Of a DNA stretch of 6,436 nt, positions 1 to 5,453 are shown piece by piece. A program made the position numbers and the translations under genes. The notes beneath the pieces were generated by a model. The model made no database searches, was not told the DNA's origin, and saw nothing but the letters and a program-made list of their open reading frames with translations. The stretch's first letter is position 1. Every line of letters starts with the position of its first letter. This DNA is from Deltaproteobacteria bacterium (lineage in GTDB: Bacteria > Myxococcota > B64-G9): the NCBI GenBank assembly GCA_030591745.1, contig JAUVAM010000240.1, positions 1 to 6,436 on the forward strand, given 5' to 3'.

Positions 1-165
1 CCCGCGTCTTCGGTACCCGCATCTTCGGTGCCCGCGTCTTCGGTACCCGCATCTTCGGTGCCCGCGTCTTCGGTACCCGCATCTTCGATACCCGCGTCTT
101 CAGTACCCGCGTCTTCAGTACCCGCGTCTTCCGTGCCCGCGTCTTCCGTAGCTGCGTCTTCTATT
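1..165. repeat. 15-bp in-frame tandem repeat (about 11 copies, reaches the left edge)
   Basis: Ten units of 15 bp occupy 1-150, with a diverged eleventh at 151-165. Each unit is CCCGC(G/A)TCTTC followed by a four-base variable end. In 1-75 the units alternate strictly between a GCG...GTA form and a GCA...GTG form, so a 30-bp higher-order unit is present. That suggests recent duplication of two-unit blocks at the left end, while units from 76 to 165 are more diverged. Read on the minus strand, each unit encodes Thr/Ile-Glu-Asp-Ala-Gly. Because the period is a multiple of three, copy-number change would alter linker length without breaking the frame. Confidence 0.93.
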
Positions 166-272
166 CCAGAATCCTGGCCTGCATCTTGCTCAGTGCTTCC
201 AGAGTCACAGGCAACCAGCAAACCACCCAACAAAACGACGAACAAAATCGAAATTTTCTTAACATAGCGCAT
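1..272 (-). CDS. Lipoprotein with (TEDAG)n repeat linker, partial (3' end beyond left edge)
   Basis: The reading frame opens with ATG at 272 and stays open to base 1, giving 90 codons without a stop, so the C-terminal part lies outside the window. Residues 1-21 form a lipoprotein signal peptide: two lysines (5-6), then a hydrophobic run, then the lipobox L19-V20-A21-C22. Cys22 would be lipidated and Asp23 is at +2. In Escherichia coli Asp at +2 favours inner-membrane retention, but the rule may not hold here. Residues 23-41 are short and acidic, and from residue 42 the protein is a run of five-residue units, almost all TEDAG with one IEDAG (62-66). Such Asp/Ala/Gly-rich spacers commonly follow the lipid anchor in myxobacterial-type surface lipoproteins and hold a downstream domain away from the membrane. 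The start is supported by GGGAG at 281-285, 8 nt upstream. The function cannot be told because the working domain is not visible. Confidence 0.85.
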   Translation of the reverse strand, partial: MRYVKKISILFVVLLGGLLVACDSGSTEQDAGQDSGIEDAATEDAGTEDAGTEDAGTEDAGIEDAGTEDAGTEDAGTEDAGTEDAGTEDA

Positions 273-280
273 TTGAAGTA

Positions 281-285
281 CTCCC
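281..285 (-). promoter_or_regulatory. Ribosome binding site of the TEDAG lipoprotein gene
   Basis: On the minus strand this reads GGGAG, placed 8 nt before the ATG at 272. It supports that start and confirms that the repeat tract is translated from the minus strand. Confidence 0.65.
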
Positions 286-291
286 GTTGTC

Positions 292-320
292 TTGGCATTG
301 ACTCGCGATTGATCTACAAA
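292..320 (+). promoter_or_regulatory. Candidate sigma70-type promoter for the outer-membrane protein operon
   Basis: TTGGCA at 292-297 (five of six matches to the -35 consensus) is followed after 17 bp by TACAAA at 315-320 (four of six to the -10 consensus). Transcription would begin near 327, giving a leader of about 42 nt before the ATG at 369. This is a consensus match only; no transcription data are available. Confidence 0.4.
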
Positions 321-327
321 CAAACTC

Positions 328-356
328 ATGCTAATTCAAACTCACTTTTCTTTCAA
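328..356 (-). promoter_or_regulatory. Candidate sigma70-type promoter for the TEDAG lipoprotein gene
   Basis: On the minus strand, TTGAAA (351-356, five of six to -35) is followed after 17 bp by TAGCAT (328-333, four of six to -10). Transcription would start near 321, with a leader of roughly 49 nt before the ATG at 272. It faces the candidate plus-strand promoter at 292-320, so the two could compete. This is a consensus match only. Confidence 0.35.
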
Positions 357-357
357 C

Positions 358-363
358 GAGGAG
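358..363 (+). promoter_or_regulatory. Ribosome binding site fixing the start at 369
   Basis: GAGGAG lies 5 nt before the ATG at 369. It favours this start over upstream in-frame codons such as the ATG at 186, which would put a long non-signal-like stretch before the signal peptide and overlap the divergent gene. Confidence 0.7.
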
Positions 364-368
364 CCAAC

Positions 369-1694
369 ATGCGCTCTCGATCTCTAAGCCTGTGGGCGAC
401 TTTCGCGATTCTGCTTTTGCCCATCACAAGCCTGGCCGGCCCGCCTCCCAGGATCTACATCCAGGACATCCAACCCGAAGCCGGCATTGATGAAAAAGTG
501 GCCCGCAGCCTGACCGACCTGCTGGAGTTGGAAATCGAACGGGGCGGCATCTTCACCGTGGTCAGCCAACAGGATGTACGCCGCCTGCTCAATCTGGAAA
601 GTCAGCGCCTGCTTATGGGTACCGAAAACGATGATGAGCTCAAGCGAATGGCCGCCATCGCCAAGAACCTGGATGCGCCCTATGCCCTGGCCTCATCCGT
701 CGGCAAAGTGGGTTCAACCTACGTACTCAGCCTCCGTTTAATCGATGTCCAAGAACTCAAAATCACTCGACGCATCAGCCAAACACTAGTCGGAGACGAA
801 CAAGGCCTAATCGGCAGCCTAAGAGCCGCGGCCCTCGGCCTGAACCTGGAACAAAAAGGCCTAAGCCCCGACATCAGCGAACAATTAATCGAAAAACTAA
901 AAATCGCCGAGAAGGAAAAGACCCTCTTCGTGTCGCTAAGCCCGTCCTATGAATTCCACCTGGGCGGCAAGGGAATCGGAAGCAATGACTCCGCCTTCTT
1001 GCAGCTACAACCCGCGTTTATGGACATTCGCCTGGACGCGGAGTACCCCATCTGGCGATGGCTCCGATTGTTCGCATCGGTGGGTTTCGGCTTCACCCTC
1101 GGCGAGAGTGAGCGACACGAGACCATTCTCATCGCCCAACTGGATGATGGAGCGGGCAATCAAAGCGTCATGTTCCAGGGTGCTGGGATCTACCAGCCCT
1201 ATTCCGCCATGCACCTTCCCGTAGCCTTGGGCATCAAGGCTGCCCCGGAACGAGGTCGCTTCTTACCCTATGGCAGCCTTGGCATCGGCTTCTCGTGGCA
1301 AAAATACAGTCTCGATGAAGGGCAGATGGATGTTTTTCAGGAGAAAACCGGTCCTTGCCTGCCTCCGTTCGAAGAACCCGGAACCGGCGACAGCGAATAT
1401 GCCTGCCTCATTGAATCCGTCCCGCTGCAATCCACCACCGACCCCAGCCTTCTGGGCCTGGACGTGATGGCGGCCGTGGGTGTCGAGTGGTTGCTGACAC
1501 AACACTTTGGCCTCAAGGTTGAAGGTCGCTATCGCTTCACCTACTCGTTCGGCTCCGAGGACGATTTACAGGTCCCCATTGAAGGCCAATTAACCCAAGA
1601 TGACGGATCAAGTCTTCAAACCGCCACCAAATTCGGATTGCTGCAAACCCGACACGGCTTGTCCTTCTCTGCAGGCCTGATCGCGTTCTGGTGA
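369..1694 (+). CDS. Outer-membrane protein: CsgG/FlgO-like periplasmic domain plus C-terminal beta-barrel
   Basis: The 441-residue product has a clear signal peptide (Arg-rich start, hydrophobic core, cleavage probably after S21-L22-A23). Residues about 28-160 look like an alpha/beta domain of the CsgG/FlgO/TolB-N kind: a strand (IYIQDI), a helix with DEKVARSLTDLLELEIER, 'GIFTVVSQQDV', a helix, then 'APYALASSVGKVGSTYVLSL' and a strand with RLIDV. In relatives this fold senses or assembles at the periplasmic face of the outer membrane. A polar helical linker (about 160-186) leads to residues 187-441, a series of alternating amphipathic strands (such as LFASVGFGFTLGE and LPYGSLGIGFSW) ending in Phe-Trp, typical of an outer-membrane barrel. 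Cys330 and Cys346 sit in a probable loop and could form a disulfide. A downstream gene follows after 28 bp. Substrate and role are unknown; the domain names rest on pattern, not on a search. Confidence 0.8.
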   Translation: MRSRSLSLWATFAILLLPITSLAGPPPRIYIQDIQPEAGIDEKVARSLTDLLELEIERGGIFTVVSQQDVRRLLNLESQRLLMGTENDDELKRMAAIAKNLDAPYALASSVGKVGSTYVLSLRLIDVQELKITRRISQTLVGDEQGLIGSLRAAALGLNLEQKGLSPDISEQLIEKLKIAEKEKTLFVSLSPSYEFHLGGKGIGSNDSAFLQLQPAFMDIRLDAEYPIWRWLRLFASVGFGFTLGESERHETILIAQLDDGAGNQSVMFQGAGIYQPYSAMHLPVALGIKAAPERGRFLPYGSLGIGFSWQKYSLDEGQMDVFQEKTGPCLPPFEEPGTGDSEYACLIESVPLQSTTDPSLLGLDVMAAVGVEWLLTQHFGLKVEGRYRFTYSFGSEDDLQVPIEGQLTQDDGSSLQTATKFGLLQTRHGLSFSAGLIAFW

Positions 1695-1710
1695 ACACCC
1701 AATTCATCGC

Positions 1711-1716
1711 GAGGAA
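1711..1716 (+). promoter_or_regulatory. Ribosome binding site fixing the start at 1723
   Basis: GAGGAA is 6 nt before the ATG at 1723. An in-frame TTG at 1717 directly abuts this site and is therefore an unlikely start. Confidence 0.65.
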
Positions 1717-1722
1717 TTGATC

Positions 1723-2604
1723 ATGAAACGCAGGCTACTCTGGATGATATCGGCTCTATCGACGATGGTCGTGACAGCCTTGGCTGTTGCCACTTGCTCG
1801 GGTGCTTTTGATGCACGGGACATGGCCGACGCTATGGCCTCCGACTATGAAGACTGGCTCGAGGTCGACGGCGGCGATGCGGTGGAGGGCGAGCCGCCGG
1901 CTGAAGGGGACACGGGAGTGCCGGCCATCATCAGCCTAACCAGCCCGCAGACCATCGGCCCCGGACACACGGACTACGATGCGCCTTTTGTCATCACCAT
2001 GGGAATCACCGACTTTGCCGACGTTCGGGCGGTCATCCTCCATGTGCTCCAGGCCAACTCGGATGACGTGGCCCCCAGCTACATTCGCGTCCCGATGACG
2101 CCGCTCGGCAACAGCATCGACATCAACGCAGTCGTTCATGCCTTCGCCCGGCTCCCCGGCAATGCTTTTCATGTCCGGCTGGGACTTGAAGACGCGAACG
2201 GCACCGTGGGCAACTACGTCACCTGGAATGTGGTCACCGTCCCGGCCACGGGCGAAATCACCACCGTGCCCCTTTGCCTTCCTCAACTCTACGCCTACCC
2301 CGGCTATCTTTATACCGATGAGGAGACTGGTGAATTAACCTACTACCCGCCCTCGTCTCCGAATGTTGTTTACAGGGGAGACTGCCAACTCCCTGAACAA
2401 ACATCCGAGCTTTGGAGAAACGCCTTCCAGGGTTTCAATCTCACCCCCCCAGCCTGGAATCTGGAATTCCCCGCCGGTACGCGCTGGGTTTTTTACGACA
2501 TCATGACCATGATGGAAGTCCCCAATTGCCAAATTGAACTGCGGTGCGGCTCCGTGACCTCCATCCCCTTTAACTCCAAAGAGTTCAGCAGCAGCATGCA
2601 CTGA
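1723..2604 (+). CDS. Exported protein of unknown function, possible lipoprotein
   Basis: I do not recognise a family for this 293-residue product. Residues 1-25 form a signal peptide (MKRR start, hydrophobic core). Whether it is lipidated is unclear: Cys25 is preceded by V22-A23-T24, and Thr at -1 is a poor lipobox residue, so cleavage by signal peptidase I near residue 28 is the alternative. Residues about 30-66 are acidic and low in complexity (GGDAVEGEPPAEGDTG), like a surface linker. Residues about 67-180 look like a beta-sandwich of alternating strands, and 181-293 form a Tyr/Pro-rich segment with Cys185, Cys221, Cys269 and Cys275, enough for two disulfides. The gene follows the barrel gene by 28 bp on the same strand, so co-transcription and a cell-envelope role are plausible. 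Its stop is 17 bp from the convergent channel gene. Confidence 0.75.
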   Translation: MKRRLLWMISALSTMVVTALAVATCSGAFDARDMADAMASDYEDWLEVDGGDAVEGEPPAEGDTGVPAIISLTSPQTIGPGHTDYDAPFVITMGITDFADVRAVILHVLQANSDDVAPSYIRVPMTPLGNSIDINAVVHAFARLPGNAFHVRLGLEDANGTVGNYVTWNVVTVPATGEITTVPLCLPQLYAYPGYLYTDEETGELTYYPPSSPNVVYRGDCQLPEQTSELWRNAFQGFNLTPPAWNLEFPAGTRWVFYDIMTMMEVPNCQIELRCGSVTSIPFNSKEFSSSMH

Positions 2605-2621
2605 TTCACATAGCAATTCCT

Positions 2622-4568
2622 CTACAGTTCATCCTCCGCCAACACCACCAAAGTATCGCCCACATTCAGCGTAACTTGCTGATCCTTGGCGGGGTTGAGC
2701 TTGACGCCGAAGTTGTTCTCGGCCTCCGTGGCGTGCGCATCCAGGCGATAACCGAGACAAATTTCTTCGTCCCGCTTCATGGCCTGGCCCATCATGTCGC
2801 AAAAACGCAAGGTGACGGGCAGCTCCTTGAAGTATAGCTCCGCGGGCTTCAAGTAAATCTCCGAGCCGTCTTCCTGAAAGATGTCGTCGTAGATCTCTTT
2901 GATGCGCGGCTCTTCGCTTAGCTGGGCGAAGATCATGGTGATCAGTTTGTTGCTGATGATGAAATCGTTGACGTTGGTCTGACTGATGAGTTCCTGGTTT
3001 TCCGAGTCCAATATTTGGGTAATGATCTTGCTTCGCCTGATGTCCACCTTGCCGTCTCGCGCTATCTTGCGCAGAAGCAAGAGAATGACCAGGGTCTCGC
3101 TGTCGGTCTTCTCCGGGTTCCAGTCCTCGTCCTGGCTCAGGATAATTACGTTATCGTAATCGAAGGGACTCAAGGCTCTGAGCTGGTCCAGATCGAGGGG
3201 ATTGGACTCCTTCAAGGTGATTTGCAAATCTGGGTGGAAGGCCGCCAGCGCGGCTATCTCTTTTCTGGTTTTTTCCGAAGGCTCATGCACCACGATCTCG
3301 ATGGACGAACCCTCCATCAAGTATTCCGCGTATTCCCGCACCGCGATAGACGCGATGCTGTGCCAACCCAAGATCAACTCTCGCTCCAGCCCCTTATCCA
3401 CTCGCTGCATCTCAAAGGGAAAGTCTTTTGGCTGAACGATGGGTGCCGATTGAAAATCGATGGTGGAATCATCATCGGCCACGATGAGCACCTCGTCGCC
3501 TTTTTCCATGACCGTCCCCGCCGCGGGCCGCACATCCAGACGCCCATCGGCATGGCGAATGCCCATGGGTATCCCGTCAGGAAAGTGGTAAAGCATTTGT
3601 CCAAAAGTCACGCCACCCCAATCGGCCTCACGAAAATACAACTCACAGCCATCGAAACTCAGAATCTCATTGTAGACGACCGCCAGGCCGCTTGTGCGCG
3701 AGGTCTGCACGAGTATCTTGCCCAGGATGTCCCAGGTGTCGATACAGGTAATGAGTGGGTCTTCGAAGGTCTCCACCAGCTTTCGGCTGTCGGCCAAAAG
3801 AAGTTCGACCACGATGGCGAGTTTGTTCTTGCCTTCCTGGCAGCCCTGCAAGGCCAAAATTGTCTTGATGGCCTTGGCGTCGGAGACCCGCTTTTCGTCT
3901 TCGCTTGCCTGATCCGAGCAGGTGGCCAGCACAATGGCCGATTTGGCATCCGCGGCGCTGATTCGGCGCAGGTTGGCGATGGTGGAGGTGTTGCCCTTGC
4001 GCGCTACGATCTTGGTGGTCTTGGTGTTTGGGATGAAGGTGCTGACCTCGTCGTCCATCTCTTCTTTTTCTCGCTCGGCCAAGATGACCACGCTGGCCTT
4101 GGATTCGCTCTCATTGGCGATGATCAACTCGCGCACGATATCCAAAATCCGCTCATTCCAGTTTAAAATCAGGGTCTGGCCCTTCTCCAAAACCCTGGAG
4201 CGGCCCTTGCGAAACTCGTAGATCATGCTGTCCAAGCTCGTGGTGATAAAGGCGATGAGCATGGAAAAAATAATCACGCCCAACACGCCCGAGACGATAG
4301 CCGAAACCTTGAGCGCGGCACCCGAATCCGTGTCCACACCCATGTTGCCCGGATCGGTCATGGTCAGAAAGATGGCCCAGACGTGCTCTGAAAAGCTCTG
4401 GAAAATGTCCATCTCGGGAAATACAACCAGCACGGTCCAGCGCACGGCCACCGCCAAGCCCAGACAAAACATAAACAGGACGAACAGGCTGATGAAGATG
4501 GCTTTGCCGCCCTTGGACATGAAGTTTTCGAAGCGGTAACGGATGGATTCACGCAAGTGAGCAAACAT
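2622..4568 (-). CDS. CASTOR/POLLUX-family ion channel, two membrane segments with tandem RCK-like domains
   Basis: The 648-residue product resembles the plant CASTOR/POLLUX (DMI1) channels and their poorly studied bacterial relatives. Transmembrane segment 1 is about residues 22-50, the pore helix about 61-70, the filter-like motif TDPGNMG is 71-77, and transmembrane segment 2 is about 86-111. The filter matches the plant A-D-x-G-N-H-A pattern at Asp, Gly and Asn, and the TVGYG motif of potassium channels is absent. A cytoplasmic tail begins at about 128 with QTLILNWNERILDIVREL, then 'VVILAEREKEEM', the characteristic CASTOR/POLLUX middle-domain signature. A second RCK-like unit begins near 397 (ELILGWHSIASIAVREY), and an RCK_C-like end (about 620-648) closes the protein. 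Plant members conduct cations, reported as calcium or potassium; selectivity here is unknown. The ATG at 4568 is preferred over the ATG at 4580 because GGGAGG (4573-4578) precedes it. The gene is convergent with the left operon and divergent from the gene at 4663. Confidence 0.88.
   Translation of the reverse strand: MFAHLRESIRYRFENFMSKGGKAIFISLFVLFMFCLGLAVAVRWTVLVVFPEMDIFQSFSEHVWAIFLTMTDPGNMGVDTDSGAALKVSAIVSGVLGVIIFSMLIAFITTSLDSMIYEFRKGRSRVLEKGQTLILNWNERILDIVRELIIANESESKASVVILAEREKEEMDDEVSTFIPNTKTTKIVARKGNTSTIANLRRISAADAKSAIVLATCSDQASEDEKRVSDAKAIKTILALQGCQEGKNKLAIVVELLLADSRKLVETFEDPLITCIDTWDILGKILVQTSRTSGLAVVYNEILSFDGCELYFREADWGGVTFGQMLYHFPDGIPMGIRHADGRLDVRPAAGTVMEKGDEVLIVADDDSTIDFQSAPIVQPKDFPFEMQRVDKGLERELILGWHSIASIAVREYAEYLMEGSSIEIVVHEPSEKTRKEIAALAAFHPDLQITLKESNPLDLDQLRALSPFDYDNVIILSQDEDWNPEKTDSETLVILLLLRKIARDGKVDIRRSKIITQILDSENQELISQTNVNDFIISNKLITMIFAQLSEEPRIKEIYDDIFQEDGSEIYLKPAELYFKELPVTLRFCDMMGQAMKRDEEICLGYRLDAHATEAENNFGVKLNPAKDQQVTLNVGDTLVVLAEDEL
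4338..4358 (-). other. Pore filter segment TDPGNMG of the CASTOR/POLLUX-like channel
   Basis: Codons 71-77 of the channel gene encode Thr-Asp-Pro-Gly-Asn-Met-Gly, between the pore helix and transmembrane segment 2. Asp72, Gly74 and Asn75 align with the plant CASTOR/POLLUX filter; Pro, Met and the last Gly differ. Acidic residues Asp79 and Asp81 follow immediately and could line the outer vestibule. The alignment was made by eye. Confidence 0.7.
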
Positions 4569-4572
4569 GAGG

Positions 4573-4578
4573 CCTCCC
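4573..4578 (-). promoter_or_regulatory. Ribosome binding site that decides the channel start
   Basis: On the minus strand GGGAGG ends 4 nt before the ATG at 4568. The upstream in-frame ATG at 4580 has no Shine-Dalgarno-like sequence and overlaps this site. With the candidate promoter at 4592-4620, transcription would begin near 4585, which also fits 4568 better. Confidence 0.55.
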
Positions 4579-4591
4579 ATAGCAAAGTCTT

Positions 4592-4620
4592 ACAGTAGTG
4601 AGGAAAACACTTCGGGTCAA
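4592..4620 (-). promoter_or_regulatory. Candidate sigma70-type promoter of the channel gene
   Basis: On the minus strand TTGACC (4615-4620, five of six to the -35 consensus) is followed after 17 bp by TACTGT (4592-4597, three of six to -10). The predicted start of transcription near 4585 gives a short leader of about 17 nt carrying the Shine-Dalgarno. This is a consensus match only. Confidence 0.4.
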
Positions 4621-4642
4621 CGGCCTCCTCTTCAGCTATACT
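4614..4642 (+). promoter_or_regulatory. Candidate promoter of the secreted-protein gene at 4663
   Basis: TATACT at 4637-4642 matches the -10 consensus at five of six positions. The -35 position 17 bp upstream (4614-4619, GGGTCA) is weak and coincides with the -35 box of the divergent channel promoter. The predicted leader before 4663 is about 14-15 nt. The weak -35 leaves open a different sigma factor or an activator. Confidence 0.35.
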
Positions 4643-4648
4643 CCAGCC

Positions 4649-4654
4649 AAGGAG
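4649..4654 (+). promoter_or_regulatory. Ribosome binding site supporting a TTG start at 4663
   Basis: AAGGAG lies 8 nt before the in-frame TTG at 4663. No ATG in this frame is similarly placed: the upstream ATG at 4567 would add 32 residues that do not look like a signal peptide and would overlap the divergent gene's start. Confidence 0.6.
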
Positions 4655-4662
4655 TCCCTCCA

Positions 4663-5448
4663 TTGAATATTCGAACTTGCCTTTTTGCCCTACTTGTTTG
4701 TTCGCTGACCGCTTCGGTGCAGGCCGGCAACTTGAGCGCCATCGTCCTCGCCGGCAATGCAAACGCCGTCGAAGGAGGCAACGTGGTTTGCCAGCACCGA
4801 CTGGAGGGCAGCCTGCGGCAATTGGGGTTTTCCGTTCTGGACAACCACATGGATCCCTGCAAGGCCGATCTGGTTGTCGTGGTGGGTCGAGACCATCCAC
4901 GAGACAAAAGAACCACATCGGTCTCCTACGAACAGCCGATGCACCTTAAAATGATCCGACCCAAGGGCCCGGTCGCGGGTGAGGACGACTGCAAATCCGG
5001 CAACATGCTGGGCCATGCACTTGCCGATCTGGAATTGGTGGGCCGGTCGGGGGGCTCCGTCTCGGCAGCCCTCGCCGACGGCTGCCAGCAAATTGATAAA
5101 ATCGTCCAAACGCGCGTACAGCAAGCCATGAGCACCATGCTGCTGGAACCCGGCAAAACCACCCTCACGCTGCGCTGGCGGGGCCGCTTACAGCCCATGC
5201 CCTTACTCAAGGTGACCCCATTCTTGCAGGAACAAATCGGCGCGCCACCCGAATTGCTGTCCAGTGATGCCCAACACTGTCGATTCGCGTTTCACTTAGA
5301 CGATCCCCACGGCGTCTTCAAAGAGCGCGTGCAACAATTTCTTCTGCGTCATTGGAGCATTCAGTCCTCCTCCGGCAACCCACTCCGGGGGGGACGAAAA
5401 GTGGAATTTCAGCTTGGAAAGAAAGAAACAGAAGACAAGATCAAGTAA
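4663..5448 (+). CDS. Secreted protein of unknown function, TTG start
   Basis: The 261-residue product begins at TTG 4663, judged from the AAGGAG at 4649-4654 and from the signal peptide that starts exactly there: MNIRTC, a hydrophobic core to residue 18, and cleavage after V19-Q20-A21. The mature protein should be periplasmic or secreted. Residues 23-75 alternate strand and helix (LSAIVLAGN, then a helix with LEGSLRQLGFSVLD, then ADLVVVVGRDHP), resembling the small alpha/beta periplasmic domains that compare a host of accessory proteins, but no family is recognised. Residues about 166-230 read as strand, helix (PLLKVTPFLQEQIG), strand (HCRFAFHLDD) and helix (GVFKERVQQFL), possibly a second alpha/beta module. 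Five cysteines remain in the mature part (43, 66, 110, 141, 206), so disulfides are likely. The tail is basic and polar. The gene is divergent from the channel gene across 94 bp and its stop is 5 bp from that of the convergent MORN gene. Confidence 0.75.
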   Translation: MNIRTCLFALLVCSLTASVQAGNLSAIVLAGNANAVEGGNVVCQHRLEGSLRQLGFSVLDNHMDPCKADLVVVVGRDHPRDKRTTSVSYEQPMHLKMIRPKGPVAGEDDCKSGNMLGHALADLELVGRSGGSVSAALADGCQQIDKIVQTRVQQAMSTMLLEPGKTTLTLRWRGRLQPMPLLKVTPFLQEQIGAPPELLSSDAQHCRFAFHLDDPHGVFKERVQQFLLRHWSIQSSSGNPLRGGRKVEFQLGKKETEDKIK

Positions 5449-5453
5449 TCAAC

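Noticed and set aside
1..165. Short regular repeats as a CRISPR array
   Set aside because: Units of 15 bp are directly adjacent with no spacers and are translated in frame.
28..267. Plus-strand open frame encoding an (ASSVP)n repeat
   Set aside because: It is the antisense of the TEDAG tract. The minus strand has a signal peptide, lipobox and Shine-Dalgarno; the plus frame begins inside the repeat and lacks all of these.
186..368. N-terminal extension of the barrel gene from the ATG at 186
   Set aside because: It would overlap the divergent lipoprotein gene, bury the signal peptide 61 residues inside the protein and ignore the good ribosome binding site at 358-363.
2572..2585. Small hairpin AACTC-CAAA-GAGTT near the end of the exported-protein gene
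   Set aside because: The stem is only five bases, AT-containing, inside the coding region and not followed by a run of T, so it is not a credible terminator.
3145..3160. Perfect inverted repeat ATTACG-TTAT-CGTAAT
   Set aside because: It has a six-base stem inside the channel coding region, with no T-tract and no gene boundary nearby. It is explained by the codons for Asp-Tyr-Asp-Asn-Val-Ile.
3015..4166. Long plus-strand open frame of 383 codons
   Set aside because: It is entirely antisense to the channel gene, whose product has clear family motifs; the plus product has no recognisable domain or start signal.
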